Shown here: positions 4,584-7,447 of the stretch, piece by piece | Numbering within the stretch: position 1 is the stretch's first letter | Layout: every line of letters begins with the position of its first letter | NCBI GenBank assembly: GCA_023448955.1 | Contig: JAEXJU010000139.1 | Location: forward strand, 1 to 7,447 | DNA: 7,447 nucleotides | Reading direction: 5' to 3' | Source: Bacteroidota bacterium | GTDB taxonomy: Bacteria > Bacteroidota > Bacteroidia > Flavobacteriales > Weeksellaceae | The notes under the pieces: model-generated | What the model saw: the letters and a program-made list of their open reading frames with translations, nothing else | The model's database searches: none | What the model was told of the DNA's origin: nothing | Translations under genes and position numbers: made by a program

Positions 4584-7433
4584 GTGAGAAACTATAATGT
4601 ACTAAAAATTGCTCCAGCATTTCTATTGTTTGGAACAATGTTACATGCACAGCAAAAAGACTCGGTGAAAAAAGAAACCGAAATCGAACAGGTTGTGCTG
4701 ATTGGTTATGGTAAGCAGAAGAAATCTGATCTTACAGGATCAATAACTTCGGTGTCTGAAAAGGATTTTAACAAAGGAGCAATGGTTTCTGCAGATCAGT
4801 TAATTACTGGTAAGGCTGCAGGTGTCAGAATCACAAATACTGGAGGTTCTCCTAATGCGTCTCCAAATATTGTAATAAGAGGCGGCGGATCTTTGTCTGC
4901 TAGTAATCAACCTCTTATTGTAATTGATGGAGTTCCAATTGCTATTGATAATCCTGCAGGAATTAACAATCCTTTTTTATTAGTTAATCCAAATGATATT
5001 GAGTCATTTTCAATATTAAAGGATGCTTCAGCGACTGCAATTTATGGTTCGAGAGCGTCAGCAGGCGTAATAATCATAACAACTAAAAAAGGAACTACAG
5101 GAAAACCAAAATTTAGTTACAATGCTAACGTTTCATTAGGTGAAGTGTACAAAAATATGAATGTTATGAATTCTGATGAATTTGTAAGGTTTGTCACTGA
5201 AAATCTTCCCAATGATTCTTGGAAATTAGGTGTGGGTGGAAGTGCTGATAATCCAACTACACTAGGTAAAATATATTCAACTGACTGGCAAAAGGAAGTT
5301 TTAAGAAACTCCATTTCAACAGATCATACTTTTAGTGCCTCTGCTGCGCTTCCAGATGGAACTCCTATCAGAGCATCATTAGGATATAATAGAACTGAGG
5401 GTGTTGTTAGGATGAACAATTTGGATAGATATACTGCTTCTATAAAAATTACGCCAACGTTTTTTGATAAACATTTAAAAATTGATATTAATTCAAAAAG
5501 TATTTGGGTGACTCAAAATGCAATTGATGAGGGTAGTGTCTTAGGTGCTGCAATTGCAATGGATCCTACAAAGCCAGTTTACGCTGTTGATGATTCACCT
5601 TCATCAACAAGATTTGGTGGTTATTATCAATATTTAAGTCCTGAAAAAGTTCAATCCACTGGTCAAATTTTGAGATATATAAAAGCTGGCTCAAGTAATC
5701 CAGTTGCAGATTTGTATCAAAGGCATAAACCTCAGTCAACCTCAAGATATCTTAATAATATTGAGTTTGATTACAAAACCCATTTTTTACCAGAGTTAAG
5801 AGCTGTTGTTAATCTGGGATATGATTATTCAATTACCAAACTTCGAGAAAGTTTCGATAATAATAGTATTTCTCAATATAATACTTACTCACCGTTAAGA
5901 CCTTTTCCAAATGATTATTTCTTCTATAATGGTTTTGAGACAGGTGAAGATCAGACAATGAAGAATAAGCTATTGGATGCATATTTAGTTTACAATAAGA
6001 CTAATAAGGACTCTTTTATTTCCAATTTTTTAATTCAAGGAGGATACTCATATCAGGACTTCGTAAATGATGGAAGTAAAATTAGAACAAGATTAAAACC
6101 AGGCACTCAAGAGTTAGAATACTTTACAGATTCAGAATCATTATACTACAATAGATATAATTTGCAATCGTTTTTTGGAAGATCAAATATTGATATTTTA
6201 GATAAGTACCTATTTACGTTAACATTTAGAGCAGATGCTTCGTCATTATTTCAAGGCTTAGATAAAACATGGGGGTATTTTCCAGCTGTTGGTTTCGCTT
6301 GGAAAGCTACAAGTGAGGAATGGATTAAAAATTTAAATGTTTTTTCAGAATTGAAGGTTCGAGCTGGATGGGGACTTACAGGTCAACAAAATATTCAAGG
6401 TGTTGTTGGGTATTATCCTTCGAGACCATTATTTATTGTTGGTTCGTCAGTAGGACAATACTTAGGAGGTTTAAACACTTACACTGCAGCTCCATTTAAT
6501 AATGAATTAACTTGGGAAAAAGCTGAAACTTACAACGTGGGTATTGATTTCACTTCAAAAAGCAGAAGGATTTCAGGTACTGTAGAATACTATAATAGAA
6601 GAATGACAGATTTGCTTTCAAGAGTAAATTATCCTGCTGGTCAATTTTTAACCAACACATTCGTTAAGAATGCGGGAGAAATGTTATCAAAGGGTATTGA
6701 GGCTACATTGACTATAACTCCAATTAAAACAATGGATTTTACTTGGGATGTTAATGGAAATATTGCTTACAATGACAATAAAATTGAAAATCTTGATGGA
6801 CAGACGTTTGTTGCAGCATTAACTGATGCTAATCTTCCTAGTGGAACCGGAGCAGTGGTAAGGCAGCATTTTGTTGGTTACCAGCCTGCTGCTGCATTTG
6901 TTTTTCAACAAGTTTACGATCAAAATGGAAATCCTCTTCAAAATGTCTTTGTAGATAGAAATGGTGATGGAATCATTAATGATTCTGATAAATATATTCT
7001 TGAAATAGTACCAAGAACCACTTTTGGTTTCGGAACTAATCTGAATTATAAAAATTGGGATTTGTCTACAAGTTTCCATGGGCAGATTGGAGGAATGGTT
7101 CATAATTCCAGAAAACTATCTCAGGGATTTGTTGAACAAGCTGCTACATCGGATGGACTTGCACTTAATAACGTTATCAATTTTTACGACGGAATGTCAA
7201 GTTTTAACTTTACTAACAGACCTAATGACCAAATGCAACTATCTGATTATTTCTATGAGGATGCATCTTTTCTTCGATGTGATAATATTACTTTAGGATA
7301 TAGATTTACTAAGCTTCTTGGATTTAATAATGTTAGATTTTATGGTGCAGTAAATAACGCTTTTATAATAACCAAATATACTGGTCAAGATCCTGAATCT
7401 CCTTCTACATTTGACAATAATATTTATCCTTGA
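4584..7433 (+). CDS. SusC/RagA-family TonB-dependent outer-membrane receptor with a premature C-terminal stop
   Basis: SusC-type proteins form a 22-stranded outer-membrane barrel that imports glycans or peptides with a SusD lipoprotein lid, powered by TonB. The start is a GTG; no in-frame ATG lies upstream before a TAG at 4527. It gives a good signal peptide (MRNYNVLKIAPAFLLFG) with likely cleavage after Ala22. A TonB box (EIEQVVLIGYG, 33-43) comes right after it, so the N-terminal carboxypeptidase-regulatory-like domain of longer members is absent. The plug covers about 45-170 and ends in the family signature (NPNDIESFSILKDASATAIY at 135-154, then GSRASAGVIIITTKKG). The rest is barrel. DRNGDGIINDSD (791-802) is the usual calcium-type loop near the end. 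The 949-residue frame stops at TGA inside the final YPRPR motif, about a dozen residues early. Substrate cannot be told. A susD partner is expected downstream. Confidence 0.92.
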   Translation: MRNYNVLKIAPAFLLFGTMLHAQQKDSVKKETEIEQVVLIGYGKQKKSDLTGSITSVSEKDFNKGAMVSADQLITGKAAGVRITNTGGSPNASPNIVIRGGGSLSASNQPLIVIDGVPIAIDNPAGINNPFLLVNPNDIESFSILKDASATAIYGSRASAGVIIITTKKGTTGKPKFSYNANVSLGEVYKNMNVMNSDEFVRFVTENLPNDSWKLGVGGSADNPTTLGKIYSTDWQKEVLRNSISTDHTFSASAALPDGTPIRASLGYNRTEGVVRMNNLDRYTASIKITPTFFDKHLKIDINSKSIWVTQNAIDEGSVLGAAIAMDPTKPVYAVDDSPSSTRFGGYYQYLSPEKVQSTGQILRYIKAGSSNPVADLYQRHKPQSTSRYLNNIEFDYKTHFLPELRAVVNLGYDYSITKLRESFDNNSISQYNTYSPLRPFPNDYFFYNGFETGEDQTMKNKLLDAYLVYNKTNKDSFISNFLIQGGYSYQDFVNDGSKIRTRLKPGTQELEYFTDSESLYYNRYNLQSFFGRSNIDILDKYLFTLTFRADASSLFQGLDKTWGYFPAVGFAWKATSEEWIKNLNVFSELKVRAGWGLTGQQNIQGVVGYYPSRPLFIVGSSVGQYLGGLNTYTAAPFNNELTWEKAETYNVGIDFTSKSRRISGTVEYYNRRMTDLLSRVNYPAGQFLTNTFVKNAGEMLSKGIEATLTITPIKTMDFTWDVNGNIAYNDNKIENLDGQTFVAALTDANLPSGTGAVVRQHFVGYQPAAAFVFQQVYDQNGNPLQNVFVDRNGDGIINDSDKYILEIVPRTTFGFGTNLNYKNWDLSTSFHGQIGGMVHNSRKLSQGFVEQAATSDGLALNNVINFYDGMSSFNFTNRPNDQMQLSDYFYEDASFLRCDNITLGYRFTKLLGFNNVRFYGAVNNAFIITKYTGQDPESPSTFDNNIYP

Positions 7434-7447
7434 CCGAGAATTTATAC
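7434..7447 (+). pseudogene. In-frame continuation of the susC-like gene after the TGA
   Basis: Directly after the TGA (7431-7433) the same frame reads Pro, Arg, Ile, Tyr and AC-, which must be Thr. Together with the preceding Asn-Ile-Tyr-Pro this gives NIYP-stop-PRIYT, matching the YPRPRxYT ending of SusC-family proteins except for the stop. This suggests the gene once continued beyond the window edge, to a normal end a few residues further on. Confidence 0.7.

Noticed and set aside
7431..7433. TGA decoded as an amino acid by a changed genetic code
   Set aside because: No in-frame TGA occurs elsewhere in the genes here, flavobacteria use the standard bacterial code, and the expected residue is Arg, which TGA is not known to encode.
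7400..7433. Frameshift as the cause of the early susC-like stop
   Set aside because: The frame before and after the TGA both match the family ending, so a single substitution explains it without an insertion or deletion.

Overview
The window looks like chromosomal DNA from a Bacteroidota member, most likely a flavobacterium of the Chryseobacterium/Weeksellaceae type. Supporting signs are a SusC/RagA-type TonB-dependent receptor, TAnnTTTG promoter boxes instead of sigma-70 boxes, AT-rich leaders without a Shine-Dalgarno sequence, a lipoprotein with an acidic stretch after its cysteine, and dispersed repeats of the CTTCGAC...CTCAG...TGACA type common in these genomes. The genus is an inference.

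Layout. Bases 1-275 (minus strand) hold the N-terminal 91 codons of a protein that runs off the left edge, probably a von Willebrand factor A (VWA) domain protein. A 467-bp gap follows, between divergent genes, carrying several copies of the dispersed repeat; two copies face each other as a long imperfect hairpin. Next is a plus-strand SAM-dependent methyltransferase (743-1447), which converges on a minus-strand pair across a perfect 12-bp hairpin that probably terminates both sides. The minus-strand pair is metG (methionyl-tRNA synthetase, 1931-3967) followed 9 bp later by a small lipocalin-like lipoprotein (1481-1921), probably co-transcribed. A 616-bp, very AT-rich gap separates metG from the divergent susC-like gene. 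It holds a promoter candidate on each side, three helically phased copies of TGTTCGA(C/T)C and several perfect inverted repeats. The susC-like gene fills 4584-7433.

The most notable observation is at the end of the susC-like gene. The reading frame stops at a TGA exactly where the SusC family normally has the first Arg of its C-terminal YPRPR motif. The same frame then continues as Pro-Arg-Ile-Tyr-Thr to the window edge, matching the family ending. One C-to-T change (CGA to TGA) would explain this. The product would lose its last beta-strand and terminal aromatic residue, so the gene may be a very recent pseudogene, a read-through case or a sequencing error.

The genes do not form one pathway. 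The left and middle parts are housekeeping or ordinary accessory genes, and the right part is probably the start of a SusC/SusD nutrient-uptake locus whose partner genes lie outside the window. I see no RNA gene, CRISPR array, transposase or phage gene.
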